Made by a program: the position numbers and the translations under genes. The notes below the pieces were generated by a model that made no database searches, was not told the origin of the DNA, and saw only the letters and a program-made list of their open reading frames with translations. A stretch of 47,211 nt of DNA from Nocardia thailandica NBRC 100428 (lineage in GTDB: Bacteria; Actinomycetota; Actinomycetes; Mycobacteriales; Mycobacteriaceae): contig NZ_BAGK01000128.1 of assembly GCF_000308795.1 (NCBI RefSeq), forward strand, positions 1 to 47,211, read 5' to 3'. Below are positions 30,157 to 39,198 of the stretch, in pieces. Each line of letters starts with the position of its first letter. Position 1 is the stretch's first letter.

Positions 30157-30295
30157 TCTCGTGCGCGTGCGGGCAGATACCCCGCGCCTGGGCGATCCGG
30201 ATCTCGTACGCCGTGGCGACGCCGCGGATCAGGTCGTGACCCGAGCGGCCCGCGTGCTGCGCCACGGCGAGGACGGCGGGAATGGTGTCGGGCAC
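30157..30295 (-). pseudogene. Remnant of methylcitrate dehydratase (prpD-like)
   Basis: About 46 residues ([15 protein letters not shown], then [12 protein letters not shown] and [11 protein letters not shown]) match an internal segment of PrpD, which is normally near 500 aa. Both sides are lost, and the piece runs directly into the prpB remnant. It is first in a prpD-prpB-prpC order, as in actinobacterial operons. Confidence 0.6.
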
Positions 30296-30732
30296 CGCCC
30301 CGGGGGTCGGCGATGACCTCGGGGAAACGTCACGCGAGATGTTCCCCGGGCGGGAATTGTCCGGCGGAACGAGGCGTGCGGGCGATGTGATTCTTCACAG
30401 TGCGGCGCCTCCCGGACGGGTGCGAATTCCGATACTTTTCGCACGCTGCTCAGCGGCGCGAAACCGGGAAATACCTCGCAGATACCGACGGTTGCCGTGC
30501 CGAATCGGCGGAGTTGCGTAGTTTGCGAATACGGCGCGGCCCCGCCGGGTGGCAGATATGCGCATATCCGCCGATCATGTTGGGAATCAAGCTGGTTCGA
30601 ACGAATCCCGGAAGAGCGGGTACGGTGATCGGGCGGCCGGCTGTGCTGTTCCGGCGGGCCGCTGTCGCATTCTCTGGGCACGTTCTCGATCCCGATGCTC
30701 TACCCCCTCGCACTGCGAATAGGAGATGAAAC
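30296..30732. other. Non-coding stretch upstream of the 165-aa gene
   Basis: No convincing gene is seen. The stretch is less GC-rich than its surroundings. It holds a GTGCGAA/TTCGCAC hairpin (30420-30444), a 22-bp palindrome at 30551-30572 and the promoter of the next gene. Part may be further decayed prpD sequence or its former control region. Confidence 0.5.
30551..30572. promoter_or_regulatory. 22-bp palindrome, candidate operator
   Basis: The core GATATGCGCATATC is a perfect 14-bp palindrome (30555-30568), extended by GGC and GCC outside one mismatched pair. It is AT-rich and lies 160 bp upstream of the 165-aa gene. It may control that gene or be left from the lost prp operon. Confidence 0.5.
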
Positions 30733-31230
30733 ATGGGTTCCACCACTGCCACGGCCGTTCGCGCGGGCAGAATCGCCGAGATTCCCGGCGGGCTCGATCT
30801 GCTGTATCCGCAGACCGAAGTCGGCCTGACCTTCACCCTGATCCATTCCGACGGCACCCGCCACGGCGGGCACGCCGTCCTCGCCACCGCGGGCGACCAG
30901 CTGACGCTGCAGCAGATCCTCGACGGCCTTGCCGCGGAGGCGGGCACCGCCACCGGCCTCTACGTCCTCGGCGGGATCGCGCTGTGGAACCGGAACTGGA
31001 ATCTGCCACAGACCCGCGATCTGATCGTCAACGCGCTGCCCGTCGGCAGCGTCGGGCAGATCGGCGGCGCCCTCGGCCTCGCTCCCGACCAGGTGGTGCA
31101 GTTCGACACCACCGGCTGGACGGCCGATGACCTCGACGTCCACTTCGGCTACCGCTACGACCGCCGCGCCCTGTGTGCCCTCGACCGGCAGGGCACGGAG
31201 TTCACCGTGCCGCACCACCCGGAGTGGTAG
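30733..31230 (+). CDS. Conserved-looking protein of unknown function
   Basis: This 165-aa soluble protein has no signal peptide, membrane helix or recognised domain. Regular alternation of strands and loops (VGLTFTLIHSDGTRHGG, GLYVLGGIALWNRNWNLP, QVVQFDTTGW, DVHFGYRYDRR) suggests a compact beta-rich fold. Codon usage is like its neighbours. The ATG follows AGGAGA with 6-nt spacing. It stands alone, between a palindrome-bearing leader and a strong bidirectional terminator. Confidence 0.8.
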   Translation: MGSTTATAVRAGRIAEIPGGLDLLYPQTEVGLTFTLIHSDGTRHGGHAVLATAGDQLTLQQILDGLAAEAGTATGLYVLGGIALWNRNWNLPQTRDLIVNALPVGSVGQIGGALGLAPDQVVQFDTTGWTADDLDVHFGYRYDRRALCALDRQGTEFTVPHHPEW

Positions 31231-31250
31231 CCACCTCCGCGCAGTGCGAG

Positions 31251-31284
31251 ACGGCCCCGCGACCGGCGACGGTCGCGGGGCCGT
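31251..31284. terminator. Bidirectional hairpin terminator
   Basis: A perfect 14-bp stem (ACGGCCCCGCGACC at 31251-31264, pairing with 31271-31284) and a 6-nt loop lie between the convergent 165-aa gene and the alkyl sulfatase gene; it can end both transcripts. Confidence 0.8.
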
Positions 31285-31296
31285 TCCGCCGCCGGA

Positions 31297-33201
31297 TCAG
31301 GGCGTGACGATCGGGAACGCGGGATCGAAGGTGTCGAGCAGTGCGCCGAGCCGCGCGAGGGCCGAGCGATCGCCCTCGGTGGTCACCGCGCCGGAGGCGA
31401 CGAGGTCCTCGGCGCCGCTCGGGCGCAGCAGGACCCCGATCAGCGCCGGCTTCGGTCCCGTGACGGTGAGCTGGGGCTCCGGCCCCACCCCGCGCCGGGC
31501 GTTGAGCACGCCGCGGCGCACCCACAGGTGCCACTGCTCACCGACGTCGGTGAAGTCGAACGCGATCCGGAGGTCGGCGTCCGCGGCCGCGTCCCCGAGG
31601 ACGTGGATCGCGACGAAGTCGAACAGGATGTCCAGCGGCATGGCCAGGATGGAGTCCTGGCTGGCGGTGACGTACGGCGCGGGCTGCGCGCCGAGGCGTA
31701 GCTCCTTGGCCGCGGACAGGAAGATGCCGCGCCACTGCGGCCCCTCGGCCTGATACCCCATCTGCTCGTAGGCGTCGGCCTGGAGCTCACGCGCGGCGGT
31801 GTGGCCGGGGTCGGCGAACACCAGCTTGTGCAGGATCTCGGCCGCCCACCGGTAGTCCCCCGCGTCGAAGGCCCGCCTGCCCTCGGCGAGAATCGCGTCG
31901 GCACCGGCGAATTCGACGAAGCGCCGGGCCGAGTCGACCGGGGTGTGCGGGTGCAGCGAGACCGGGTCGCCGTCCCACATGCCCAGTTCCTTCGTGTATA
32001 CCGCGCGCACGTCGTGGTGCAGGGTGCCGTGGTAGCCGCGGTTGGCCCAGGTGCGGCCCAGCTGGTCGGGCAGCTCGATGACCTCGGCCGCCTCGAGCGG
32101 GGTGTAGCCCTTGTTGGCCAGGCGCAGCGCCTGGTCGTGGATGAACTTGTAGGTGTCGCGCTGCGACTCCATCAGCGCGGTCACCTCCTCGTTGCCCCAG
32201 ATCGGCCACGTGTGCGGGCCGTAGTGCACCTGCGCCTGATCGCCCCAGCGTTCCAGCGTCTCGTCCAGGTACCGGGCGAAGTTGCGGGCGTCGCGGGTGC
32301 GCGCCCCCCGCAGGGTCTGGATGTTGTGCAGGCTGTGGTTGAGGTTCTCGGCGCAGGTCAGGGCGGCCAGTTCCGGAATCCAGATGTGCATCTCCTCGGG
32401 CGCCTCGGTGTCCGGGGCGTACAGGAACTCGAATTCCAGGCCGGCGAGTTCGCGGCGGGCACCGGTCTCGGTGATGCCGTCGGTCGGCGACAGGTAGGAG
32501 ACGGTGGGCCCCTTGGTGGAGGCGACGCCGATCCCGCAGGTGATGTGGCCGGTGGCGTTCAGGTCGAGCAGGGCGCCGAAGGCGTAGAAGCTGCGGCGCG
32601 CCATGGCATTACCCGCGACGACGTTCTCCCCGATGGCGTACTTGTCGAAGGAGGCGATGGTGCCGGGCGCGATGATCGGGACCTTGCCCGAGGCGACGTC
32701 GGCGGGGTCGACCACGCCCTTGACGCCGCCGTAGTGGTCGATGTGGGTGTGGGTGTAGATGATCGCGGCCACGGGCTTGTCGCTGACGTGGGCCCGGATC
32801 AGCGCCATGCCCTGCCGGGCCGACTCCACCCCGGCCATGCAGTCGACGACGACGAGCCCGTCGTCGCCCTCGATCACCGTCAGGTTGGCGATGTCGTTGT
32901 TGCGCACCTGGTAGATCCGGTCGGTGACCTGGTAGAGGCCGCCGAGCTTGATGAGCTGCGACTGCCGCCACAGGCTCGGATTCACCGAGTCCGGTGGCGC
33001 CGCGCCCTCCTCGATCCAGTCGAAGTCGTGCGGCGCGAAGATCACCGAGCCGTCCGCCGCGCCGACGTTGCCCGGCAGTTCCGCGATCAGGCCCCGCTTG
33101 GCGTCGGCGAAGTCCTGGACGTCGGCCAGGTCGTAGCGCGCGGCGGCATCGCGGTTGACCTGCGCGGTCCGTGGTGTGGCCGGTTTCGGCTGATAGCACA
33201 T
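31297..33201 (-). CDS. Metallo-beta-lactamase-fold alkyl sulfatase (SdsA1/BDS1 type)
   Basis: This 634-aa protein matches linear alkyl sulfatases. The metal motif THTHIDHYGG supplies His151, His153, Asp155 and His156. A CAENLNHSLHN segment carries the glutamate/asparagine ligand region and VHYGPHTWP the later His. An alkyl-sulfatase dimerisation domain (about 385-520) and a C-terminal SCP2-like lipid-binding domain follow. Such enzymes hydrolyse medium- and long-chain primary or secondary alkyl sulfates, for example SDS, to alcohol and sulfate. No signal peptide is seen, so it is probably cytoplasmic, unlike SdsA1. The ATG at 33201 has GGAG 7 nt upstream. It is divergent from pepN. Confidence 0.93.
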   Translation of the reverse strand: MCYQPKPATPRTAQVNRDAAARYDLADVQDFADAKRGLIAELPGNVGAADGSVIFAPHDFDWIEEGAAPPDSVNPSLWRQSQLIKLGGLYQVTDRIYQVRNNDIANLTVIEGDDGLVVVDCMAGVESARQGMALIRAHVSDKPVAAIIYTHTHIDHYGGVKGVVDPADVASGKVPIIAPGTIASFDKYAIGENVVAGNAMARRSFYAFGALLDLNATGHITCGIGVASTKGPTVSYLSPTDGITETGARRELAGLEFEFLYAPDTEAPEEMHIWIPELAALTCAENLNHSLHNIQTLRGARTRDARNFARYLDETLERWGDQAQVHYGPHTWPIWGNEEVTALMESQRDTYKFIHDQALRLANKGYTPLEAAEVIELPDQLGRTWANRGYHGTLHHDVRAVYTKELGMWDGDPVSLHPHTPVDSARRFVEFAGADAILAEGRRAFDAGDYRWAAEILHKLVFADPGHTAARELQADAYEQMGYQAEGPQWRGIFLSAAKELRLGAQPAPYVTASQDSILAMPLDILFDFVAIHVLGDAAADADLRIAFDFTDVGEQWHLWVRRGVLNARRGVGPEPQLTVTGPKPALIGVLLRPSGAEDLVASGAVTTEGDRSALARLGALLDTFDPAFPIVTP

Positions 33202-33309
33202 GTACCCACTCCGATCCGTCGGGTCCGAAGCCTCCAGGCTCACCCGGGCGCCGCCGGGTCGCCTCACCCGTCGCGGGTGAGATCCGCCGGTGACTGGCAG
33301 GATCGTGCC

Positions 33310-35787
33310 GTGTCTACCGCGAACCTGTCCCGTTCCGAGACCGCCGCGCGCTCGGCGGCGGTCACCGTGCGCTCCTACCGGGTGGAGCTGGATCTGTCCG
33401 GTGCCACCGATCCGGAGCGCGCGGGGTTCCCGACGACGACCACCGTGGAATTCGACACCACCGCCCCGGCGACGTGGCTGGACTTCCTCGGGTCCTCGGT
33501 CGAGGAGGTCACCGTCGACGGCGCCCCGGTCCCGGTCGAGTACGACGGCGCGCGCGTCGCGCTACGGGGTCTGACCGGGCACCACGTGGTGCGGGTGCGG
33601 GCGAGCGGGGTGTACAGCCGCTCCGGCGAGGGCCTGCACCGGTTCCTCGACCCGGCCGACGGCCGGACCTACCTCTACACCCAGTACGAACCCGCGGACG
33701 CGCGGCGGGTGTTCGCCTGCTTCGAGCAGCCGGACATGAAAGCGCCGTTCACCTTCGTGGTCACCGCGGACGCGGCGTGGGAGATCGTGTCCAACCGGCC
33801 CGCCGCGACCGAACACCGCGACGGCGCCACCCGCACGGTGGAGTTCTCCCCCACCCTGCCGATCTCGACCTACATCACCGCGATCGCCGCGGGGCCGTAC
33901 CATCGCGTCGAATCATCGTGGAGCCGGGGCGATCTCACGGTGCCGCTGGGTGTGCTCTGCCGCCGGTCACTGGCCCGTCACCTCGACGCCGACACGGTCC
34001 TCACGGTGACGAAGCAGGGCCTCGACTTCTTCGCCGACCACTTCGGCTACCCGTATCCGTGGGGCAAGTACGACCAGATCTTCGTCCCCGAGTACAACCT
34101 CGGAGCCATGGAGAACCCGGGGCTGGTCACCTTCACCGAGGCCTACGTGTTCCGGGGCGCCGCCACGGCCGCCCAGTACGAGGGCAGGGCCAACACCATC
34201 CTGCACGAGATGGCGCACATGTGGTTCGGCGATCTCGTCACCATGGTGTGGTGGGACGACCTGTGGCTCAAGGAGTCCTTCGCCGACTACATGGGCGCGC
34301 TCGCGGCCGCGGAGGCCACCGAGTGGACCGACGCGTGGGTCGCCTTCGCCCATCGGCGCAAGGCGTGGGCCTACGCGCAGGACCAGCTGCCGACCACCCA
34401 CCCGATCGTCGCCGACATCGCCGACCTCGAGGCCGCCAAGCTCAACTTCGACGGCATCACCTACGCCAAGGGGGCGGGCGTCCTCAAGCAGCTCGTGGCC
34501 TATGTCGGCCGTGACGCGTTCTTCCGCGGGGTGCGCCGCTACTTCCGCGCCAACGCCTTCGGCAACACCACCCTGGCCGACCTGCTCACCGAGCTGTCCG
34601 CCGAATCCGGCCGGGACCTGACCGGCTGGGCGCGGGCCTGGCTGACGACGACCGGCATGTCGACCATCGTGCTCGACGGTGCCGAGATCGTGCAGACCGA
34701 TCCGCGCCCGCACCGGATCGGGGTCGGGCTCTACGACTTCGACGGCGCGGGTGACCTGGTGCGGCGGGAGCGGCACGACATCGACCTGGCCGCCGCGCGC
34801 ACCCCGGTCGACCTGGCGCCCGCGCCGCTGCGGCTGCTCAACGACGGCGACCTCACCTACGCCAAGGTGCGCCTCGACCCGGAGTCGCTGGCCACCGTGG
34901 AACGGTCGCTCGACCGCGTCACCGATCCGCTGGCCCGCGGGCTCGTCTGGTCGGCGCTGTGGAACGCCACCCGCGACGGCGTGTACGACCCGGCCCGCTA
35001 CCTCCGGGCGGCAGGCGCCTTCGCGCCCGCCGAGGCGAACACCGCGCTGCTGGGCGCCGTCCTGGCCAACGCGGGGTTCGCCATCGAGCACTATCTGACC
35101 GGCGAGTCCCGCGACCGGTGGCGCGGCGACTGGCTCGAACGGTGCTGGAGCGCGCTGCACGCGGCCGAGCCGAGTTCGGGCCCGCAGCTGGCCTGGGCGC
35201 GGGCGACCGCGGCCGCGGCGACGACGCACGACGGGCGCGCCGCCGACATCCGCGCCGTGCTGACCGGCGCGGCCACGGCGCCGGCGGGCCTGGCGCTCGA
35301 CCCCGACCTGCGCTGGCTGCTGTGGACGGCCCTGGCCGCCACCGGCGCCGCCGACGCGGCCGACCTGGACGCCGAACTCGCCCGCGACGACACCTCCTCG
35401 GGCCGCACCGCGCACCGCGCCGCCCTGGCCGCCCGGCCCGATCCCGCGGTGAAGGCCCGCGCGTGGGCCGCCGCGCTCGACGACACCGCGCTGACCAACG
35501 ACCAGCTCGACGCCGTCATCGCCGGATTCCGGGCGGGCGGGCGGCGCGATCTGATCGGTCGCTACGACGCCGACTACTTCGCCCGGCTGCGTGGGGTGTG
35601 GGAGCGGCGCAGCATCGAGATCGCCCGCCGGATCGTCACCGGCCTGTTCCCGGCGGCGGATTCGCCGCGCGACGTCGACGCCTGGCTCGCGGCGAACGCC
35701 GACGCGCCCGCGGCGTTGCGCCGCCTCGTCGTCGAGCAGCGCGACCACCTGGCCCGCGATCTGCGGGTGCGCGCCGTCGCCTGGTGA
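33310..35787 (+). CDS. pepN: Aminopeptidase N, M1 family
   Basis: This 825-aa M1 metallopeptidase has the exopeptidase motif GAMEN (265-269) and the zinc site HEMAHMWFGD with His299 and His303, plus Glu322 in WLKESFADY. Length and C-terminal ERAP1-like helical domain fit actinobacterial PepN. It removes N-terminal residues from peptides in the cytoplasm. The GTG start has a CAGGAT box 6 nt upstream and no Shine-Dalgarno, so it may be leaderless. It is convergent with the SRPBCC gene (4-bp gap). Confidence 0.96.
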   Translation: MSTANLSRSETAARSAAVTVRSYRVELDLSGATDPERAGFPTTTTVEFDTTAPATWLDFLGSSVEEVTVDGAPVPVEYDGARVALRGLTGHHVVRVRASGVYSRSGEGLHRFLDPADGRTYLYTQYEPADARRVFACFEQPDMKAPFTFVVTADAAWEIVSNRPAATEHRDGATRTVEFSPTLPISTYITAIAAGPYHRVESSWSRGDLTVPLGVLCRRSLARHLDADTVLTVTKQGLDFFADHFGYPYPWGKYDQIFVPEYNLGAMENPGLVTFTEAYVFRGAATAAQYEGRANTILHEMAHMWFGDLVTMVWWDDLWLKESFADYMGALAAAEATEWTDAWVAFAHRRKAWAYAQDQLPTTHPIVADIADLEAAKLNFDGITYAKGAGVLKQLVAYVGRDAFFRGVRRYFRANAFGNTTLADLLTELSAESGRDLTGWARAWLTTTGMSTIVLDGAEIVQTDPRPHRIGVGLYDFDGAGDLVRRERHDIDLAAARTPVDLAPAPLRLLNDGDLTYAKVRLDPESLATVERSLDRVTDPLARGLVWSALWNATRDGVYDPARYLRAAGAFAPAEANTALLGAVLANAGFAIEHYLTGESRDRWRGDWLERCWSALHAAEPSSGPQLAWARATAAAATTHDGRAADIRAVLTGAATAPAGLALDPDLRWLLWTALAATGAADAADLDAELARDDTSSGRTAHRAALAARPDPAVKARAWAAALDDTALTNDQLDAVIAGFRAGGRRDLIGRYDADYFARLRGVWERRSIEIARRIVTGLFPAADSPRDVDAWLAANADAPAALRRLVVEQRDHLARDLRVRAVAW

Positions 35788-35791
35788 CGGC

Positions 35792-36256
35792 TCAGCGGTC
35801 CGGGGTCGAGAAATCGCGTTCCCGCCAGTAACTCTCGGCGAAGGCGGCGAACCGCGCGGCCGCGTCGGTGGCCGCGCGGTGCAGGGTCCTCGCGTAGAAG
35901 ACGCCGGGAATCGGCAGCGGCAGATGGAGTTCGGCGTGGTAGTCCACCACGGTGTCCGGCGGCTGGGAGGTGAGCCGGAACCAGCCGCGGCTGCGCGCGC
36001 CGATGATGCTGTCGTCCACCCACCAGGTGACCGAGCGGTCCGTCCAGCTGAAACCGAGCACCTGATCGTCGCTCCGGCCGCCGAGGCGCCCGCTGACGAA
36101 CGCGCGCAGCGGCCTGCCACGCGCGTCGCGGTTGCCCGCCCTGACCTCGTGATAGAACGCCGACCACTCGGGCATCCGCTCGACCGCGATCAACGCGTCC
36201 ATGACGTGATCGGCGTCGGCGGGAACCACGAATCGGATATCTGCCCTCGTCCGCAC
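35792..36256 (-). CDS. SRPBCC / polyketide-cyclase-like lipid-binding protein
   Basis: This 154-aa protein has the START-like helix-grip pattern: strand RADIRFVVPADADHVMDAL, a long middle section (EWSAFYHEVRAGNRDARG, GFSWTDRSVTWWVDD) and a closing helix RTLHRAATDAAARFAAFAE. Such proteins bind hydrophobic ligands in a cavity; the ligand and role are unknown. The GTG at 36256 was chosen because GGGAG lies 6 nt upstream. It may be a monocistronic gene. Confidence 0.85.
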   Translation of the reverse strand: MRTRADIRFVVPADADHVMDALIAVERMPEWSAFYHEVRAGNRDARGRPLRAFVSGRLGGRSDDQVLGFSWTDRSVTWWVDDSIIGARSRGWFRLTSQPPDTVVDYHAELHLPLPIPGVFYARTLHRAATDAAARFAAFAESYWRERDFSTPDR

Positions 36257-36472
36257 ACTTCGCTCCCACCCCGGCGTCAGCGCCGAGTGTGACCCACCGG
36301 AACCGGGGCCGTCAACCGACCTCGTGACGCGCACCGAACTCGCCGGGGTGGCGGTTGTGACGGGACGGCGACACGGCGCGCGACACGGCGGGAACGGTTC
36401 GAAGCCGCGCGAAACCTATTGCCGAACACTAGTATTCGCAATGCACTCGCATCTCCCCCGAGAGGACCCACC

Positions 36473-37420
36473 ATGTCCGGACCCCGCCGGCTGGCACTGG
36501 CCGCGCTCACCGTGCTCACCGCACTGGCCGCCTCCTTCACCACTCCGGTCACCGCGCACGCCGCCGCGGGCACCGTGCGCTGGGAGACCCGGGTCAGCGA
36601 CCGCATCCTCGACATCGGCATCTCCTCGCCCAACCTGGAGGGGCCCGACTGGTCGGTCAAGGTCGTGCGCCTGCTGCTCCCGCCGGGCTGGTCCAAGAAC
36701 GCCGCCCGCACCTGGCCGACGGTGTGGGTGCTGCACGGCGGGTTCGACGACCACAAGTCCTGGACCGACAAGGGCGATCTCGCCGCGCTCACCGAGGGCA
36801 CCGACGCCATCTACGTCCTGCCCGAGACCAGCTGGTGCAGCGCGTATTCCGACTGGTACAACAACGGCGCCTACGGCGCGCCCGCCTGGGAGAAGTACCT
36901 GCTCGACGACGTGCGCACCCTGCTCGAGTCCGGATACCGGGCGAGCACCACCCGCGCGGTCGCGGGCAACTCCATGGGCGGCCTCGGCGCGATGAAGTTC
37001 GCCGCGAACCACCCCGGCTGGTTCCGGTCCGCGGCGGCCTTCAGCGGCAACGTCGACCCGCTGCACGACTCCGGCGCGCCCGGCGACCCCGACAAGCCCG
37101 GCCAGGGGTGCGCGGCCGACTGGAAGCGGGTATGGGGCGACTACACCACGACGGCCGGGCGCGCGATCTGGGCGGCGAACAACCCCTACACCCAGGCCGC
37201 GAAGCTGACCGGCATCCCGCTGTTCGTCTCCTACGGCAAGGGCGATCTGGTCGAACAGCCCGTCTACGAACAGAATTACCGCTTCGTCGACCACCTGCAG
37301 AGCCTGGGCGCCCAGGTCGACGAACGCTATGTCCCCTCCCAGGGCCACAACTGGGACGCCTGGAAGATCCAGATGGGCAACGCGCTACCCATGCTGCTGT
37401 CCTCCGTCGGGGCGCAGTAG
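36473..37420 (+). CDS. Secreted esterase, esterase D / antigen-85-like fold
   Basis: This 315-aa protein has a Sec signal (residues 1-30, ending AHA) and an alpha/beta hydrolase domain of the esterase D/Ag85 family. The oxyanion strand is VWVLHGGFDDH and the nucleophile GNSMGG has Ser167. The acid lies in the SYGKGDLVE region, and the late GHNWDAW supplies the His. It should act outside the membrane on esters; mycolyltransferase activity is possible in this fold, but Ag85-specific signatures were not seen. The ATG follows AGAGGA. A TAGTAT at 36430-36435 is a possible -10. Confidence 0.88.
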   Translation: MSGPRRLALAALTVLTALAASFTTPVTAHAAAGTVRWETRVSDRILDIGISSPNLEGPDWSVKVVRLLLPPGWSKNAARTWPTVWVLHGGFDDHKSWTDKGDLAALTEGTDAIYVLPETSWCSAYSDWYNNGAYGAPAWEKYLLDDVRTLLESGYRASTTRAVAGNSMGGLGAMKFAANHPGWFRSAAAFSGNVDPLHDSGAPGDPDKPGQGCAADWKRVWGDYTTTAGRAIWAANNPYTQAAKLTGIPLFVSYGKGDLVEQPVYEQNYRFVDHLQSLGAQVDERYVPSQGHNWDAWKIQMGNALPMLLSSVGAQ

Positions 37421-37444
37421 GCGGGCCGGCCGGACGCCCGGCGG

Positions 37445-38449
37445 TCAGGCGCCGGGCGCGTGGTGTCGCAGGATCGCGGTGGCGGTGCCCGCCACCGCGC
37501 GGTCCGCGTCGCCGGTCAGCTCCGACAGGACGGCGCGCGCGGCCCCGCCCGGGATCTCGGCCAGCGCCTGGGTGACCCGCACCCGGGTCGGCGCGTCGCC
37601 GGTGGCCAGCGCGCGGCCGAGGGCGGCGAGGACGGTGTCGGCGGTCTCCGGGTCGTCGGCCGCGAGCAGGCCCAGCGTCTCGGCGGCCTCGACGTCGGAG
37701 CGACCGGCGATCACCATCGCGAGCAGCGCGGGCACCGCCGCGGGCACCTGCCTGCCACCGAGGGCCAGCGCGGCCCGGTCCCGCACCGCGGCGTCCGCGT
37801 CGGCCAGGGCGGGCCGCAGCACGTCCGTGGCGGCGGCGGTCGGCACGGCCGCGACGGCGAGGACGGCCCGGCGGCGGACCGCCACGTCCGCGTCGGCCAG
37901 GCCGGCCGCCAGTTCGGCCAGCCCCGCGCCCGCCGAGCGCGCCAGCGACCAGCGCAGCGCCCCGGCCACATTCGGGTTGTCCTCCGACAACGCGGCCGCG
38001 ACGAGCGCCTCCACCGGCAGCCCGCCGTCCGCGCGCTGGGACAGCACCGCCCGCTGGCGCCGCCCGCTGTCCTCGGAGTCCAGCCCGCGCAGCAGCGGCA
38101 CGATCTCGAGCACGTCACCCCACTGCGCCGGGGCGGCGGCGTCGATGCGTTCCAGGTGGCGCAGCAGCTCCTGCTCGGCGGCGATGCGCGCCCGGGTGTG
38201 CCGGATCAGGTCGCCGACGAGTTCCGACGGGGCGAAACCGGGTTCGTCGAGCGCGCGTCCCGCGTCGCCCAGCGACAGCCCGAGGGTGCGCAGGCACTCG
38301 ACGTGGAAGAGGCGGCGCAGGTCGTCGGCGGAGTACTCGCGATACCCGCCGGGCGTGCGGACACTCGGCTGCACCAGGCCGAGCGCGTCGTAGTGCCGCA
38401 GCATCCGGGTGCTCACCCCCGACCGCCGCGAGACCTCACCGATCAACAT
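37445..38449 (-). CDS. MerR-family regulator with C-terminal HEAT repeats
   Basis: This 334-aa protein has a MerR winged helix (MLIGEVSRRSGVSTRMLRHYDALGL, then GGYREYSADDLRRL), a coiled-coil dimerisation helix (about 75-110) and a 200-residue HEAT-repeat solenoid in place of the usual small ligand domain. The repeats show the A-L-x-D-x-D-x-x-V-R pattern (ADADVAVRRRAVLAV, ADADAAVRDRAALAL). It starts 10 nt after a HEAT-only gene, and both are read from a promoter with a MerR-type 19-bp spacer. The solenoid may sense by binding a protein partner. Signal unknown. Confidence 0.9.
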   Translation of the reverse strand: MLIGEVSRRSGVSTRMLRHYDALGLVQPSVRTPGGYREYSADDLRRLFHVECLRTLGLSLGDAGRALDEPGFAPSELVGDLIRHTRARIAAEQELLRHLERIDAAAPAQWGDVLEIVPLLRGLDSEDSGRRQRAVLSQRADGGLPVEALVAAALSEDNPNVAGALRWSLARSAGAGLAELAAGLADADVAVRRRAVLAVAAVPTAAATDVLRPALADADAAVRDRAALALGGRQVPAAVPALLAMVIAGRSDVEAAETLGLLAADDPETADTVLAALGRALATGDAPTRVRVTQALAEIPGGAARAVLSELTGDADRAVAGTATAILRHHAPGA

Positions 38450-38459
38450 GCCGCCTCCG

Positions 38460-39110
38460 CTATCCCTGGACGCCGGTCGCGGCGACGCGCTCGGCGTAGT
38501 CGATCGCGAACCCGCTCTCGGGGTCGAGGCGCAGCCGCTCGGCCGCCCCGGCGTGTGCCCGCACGCGCGGATCGCGGCTCGCCGCGGCGGCCGTCACCGC
38601 CGCGACGGCCGCGTCCCCGAGACCGACCAGCGCGCGGCTGAGACTCCGTCGCAGGTCGAGGTCGCCCCGACCCAGCGAGCGCGCCAGCCGGGCCGCGAGG
38701 GCGGCCTCCTCGCCGGGCGGGACGAGCGCGACGGCCGCCCGCCACGCGCTGCGCGCGACCTCGTCGTGGTCGTCCTCGAGCAGCGCGACCACCGCGGGGT
38801 ACACCCGCCGGTCGCCGATCTTGGACAGCGTGTGCAGCGCCTGGCTGCGCGCCTGGGCGCCCGCCGCGCCGAGTTCGGCCGTGACACCGGGCACGACCTC
38901 GGCGGCGGGCATGCGGCACAGCGCCCAGGTCAGCATGTCGCGGACGAAGAAGTCCGGCTCGACCGCGCACCGCGCGATCACGGCGGGGACGAGCCGGGCG
39001 TCGCCCGAGGTCCCCGCGGCCAGGGCGGCCCGCAGCCGCGCCGAGGACGTGCCCGCGGCGAGGGCGGCGACGAGACGGGCGTCCGGCCCGTCGTAGTGGG
39101 TTGTGTTCAC
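38460..39110 (-). CDS. HEAT-repeat protein, partner of the MerR-HEAT regulator
   Basis: This 216-aa protein is built almost entirely of HEAT repeats (VEPDFFVRDMLTWALCRMP, DDHDEVARSAWRAAVAL, RGDLDLRRSLSRALVGLG). It resembles the C-terminal part of the downstream MerR protein, so the two may share ancestry or bind each other. The GTG at 39110 has AAGGAGG 8 nt upstream; the GTG at 39119 overlaps that site and is rejected. It is first in the operon. Confidence 0.88.
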   Translation of the reverse strand: MNTTHYDGPDARLVAALAAGTSSARLRAALAAGTSGDARLVPAVIARCAVEPDFFVRDMLTWALCRMPAAEVVPGVTAELGAAGAQARSQALHTLSKIGDRRVYPAVVALLEDDHDEVARSAWRAAVALVPPGEEAALAARLARSLGRGDLDLRRSLSRALVGLGDAAVAAVTAAAASRDPRVRAHAGAAERLRLDPESGFAIDYAERVAATGVQG

Positions 39111-39133
39111 GACAACCACCTCCTTCGCCGTCC

Positions 39134-39164
39134 ATTCGAGCCCTTGTCACTGTGTCAAGGTCAA
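39134..39164 (-). promoter_or_regulatory. MerR-type promoter with dyad operator in a 19-bp spacer
   Basis: On the minus strand, TTGACC (-35, 39159-39164) and TCGAAT (-10, 39134-39139) are 19 bp apart, the over-long spacing typical of MerR-activated promoters. A near-perfect dyad, CCTTGTCAC-T-GTGTCAAGG (39142-39160), fills the spacer. It drives the HEAT and MerR-HEAT genes. Confidence 0.7.
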
Positions 39165-39198
39165 GGGCGCTGTCGCGCGCGCCACGCCGCGGCGCGTT

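Noticed and set aside
31801..33309. A 503-codon upstream extension of pepN
   Set aside because: It lies antisense to the alkyl sulfatase and has no M1 character; pepN begins at the GTG at 33310.
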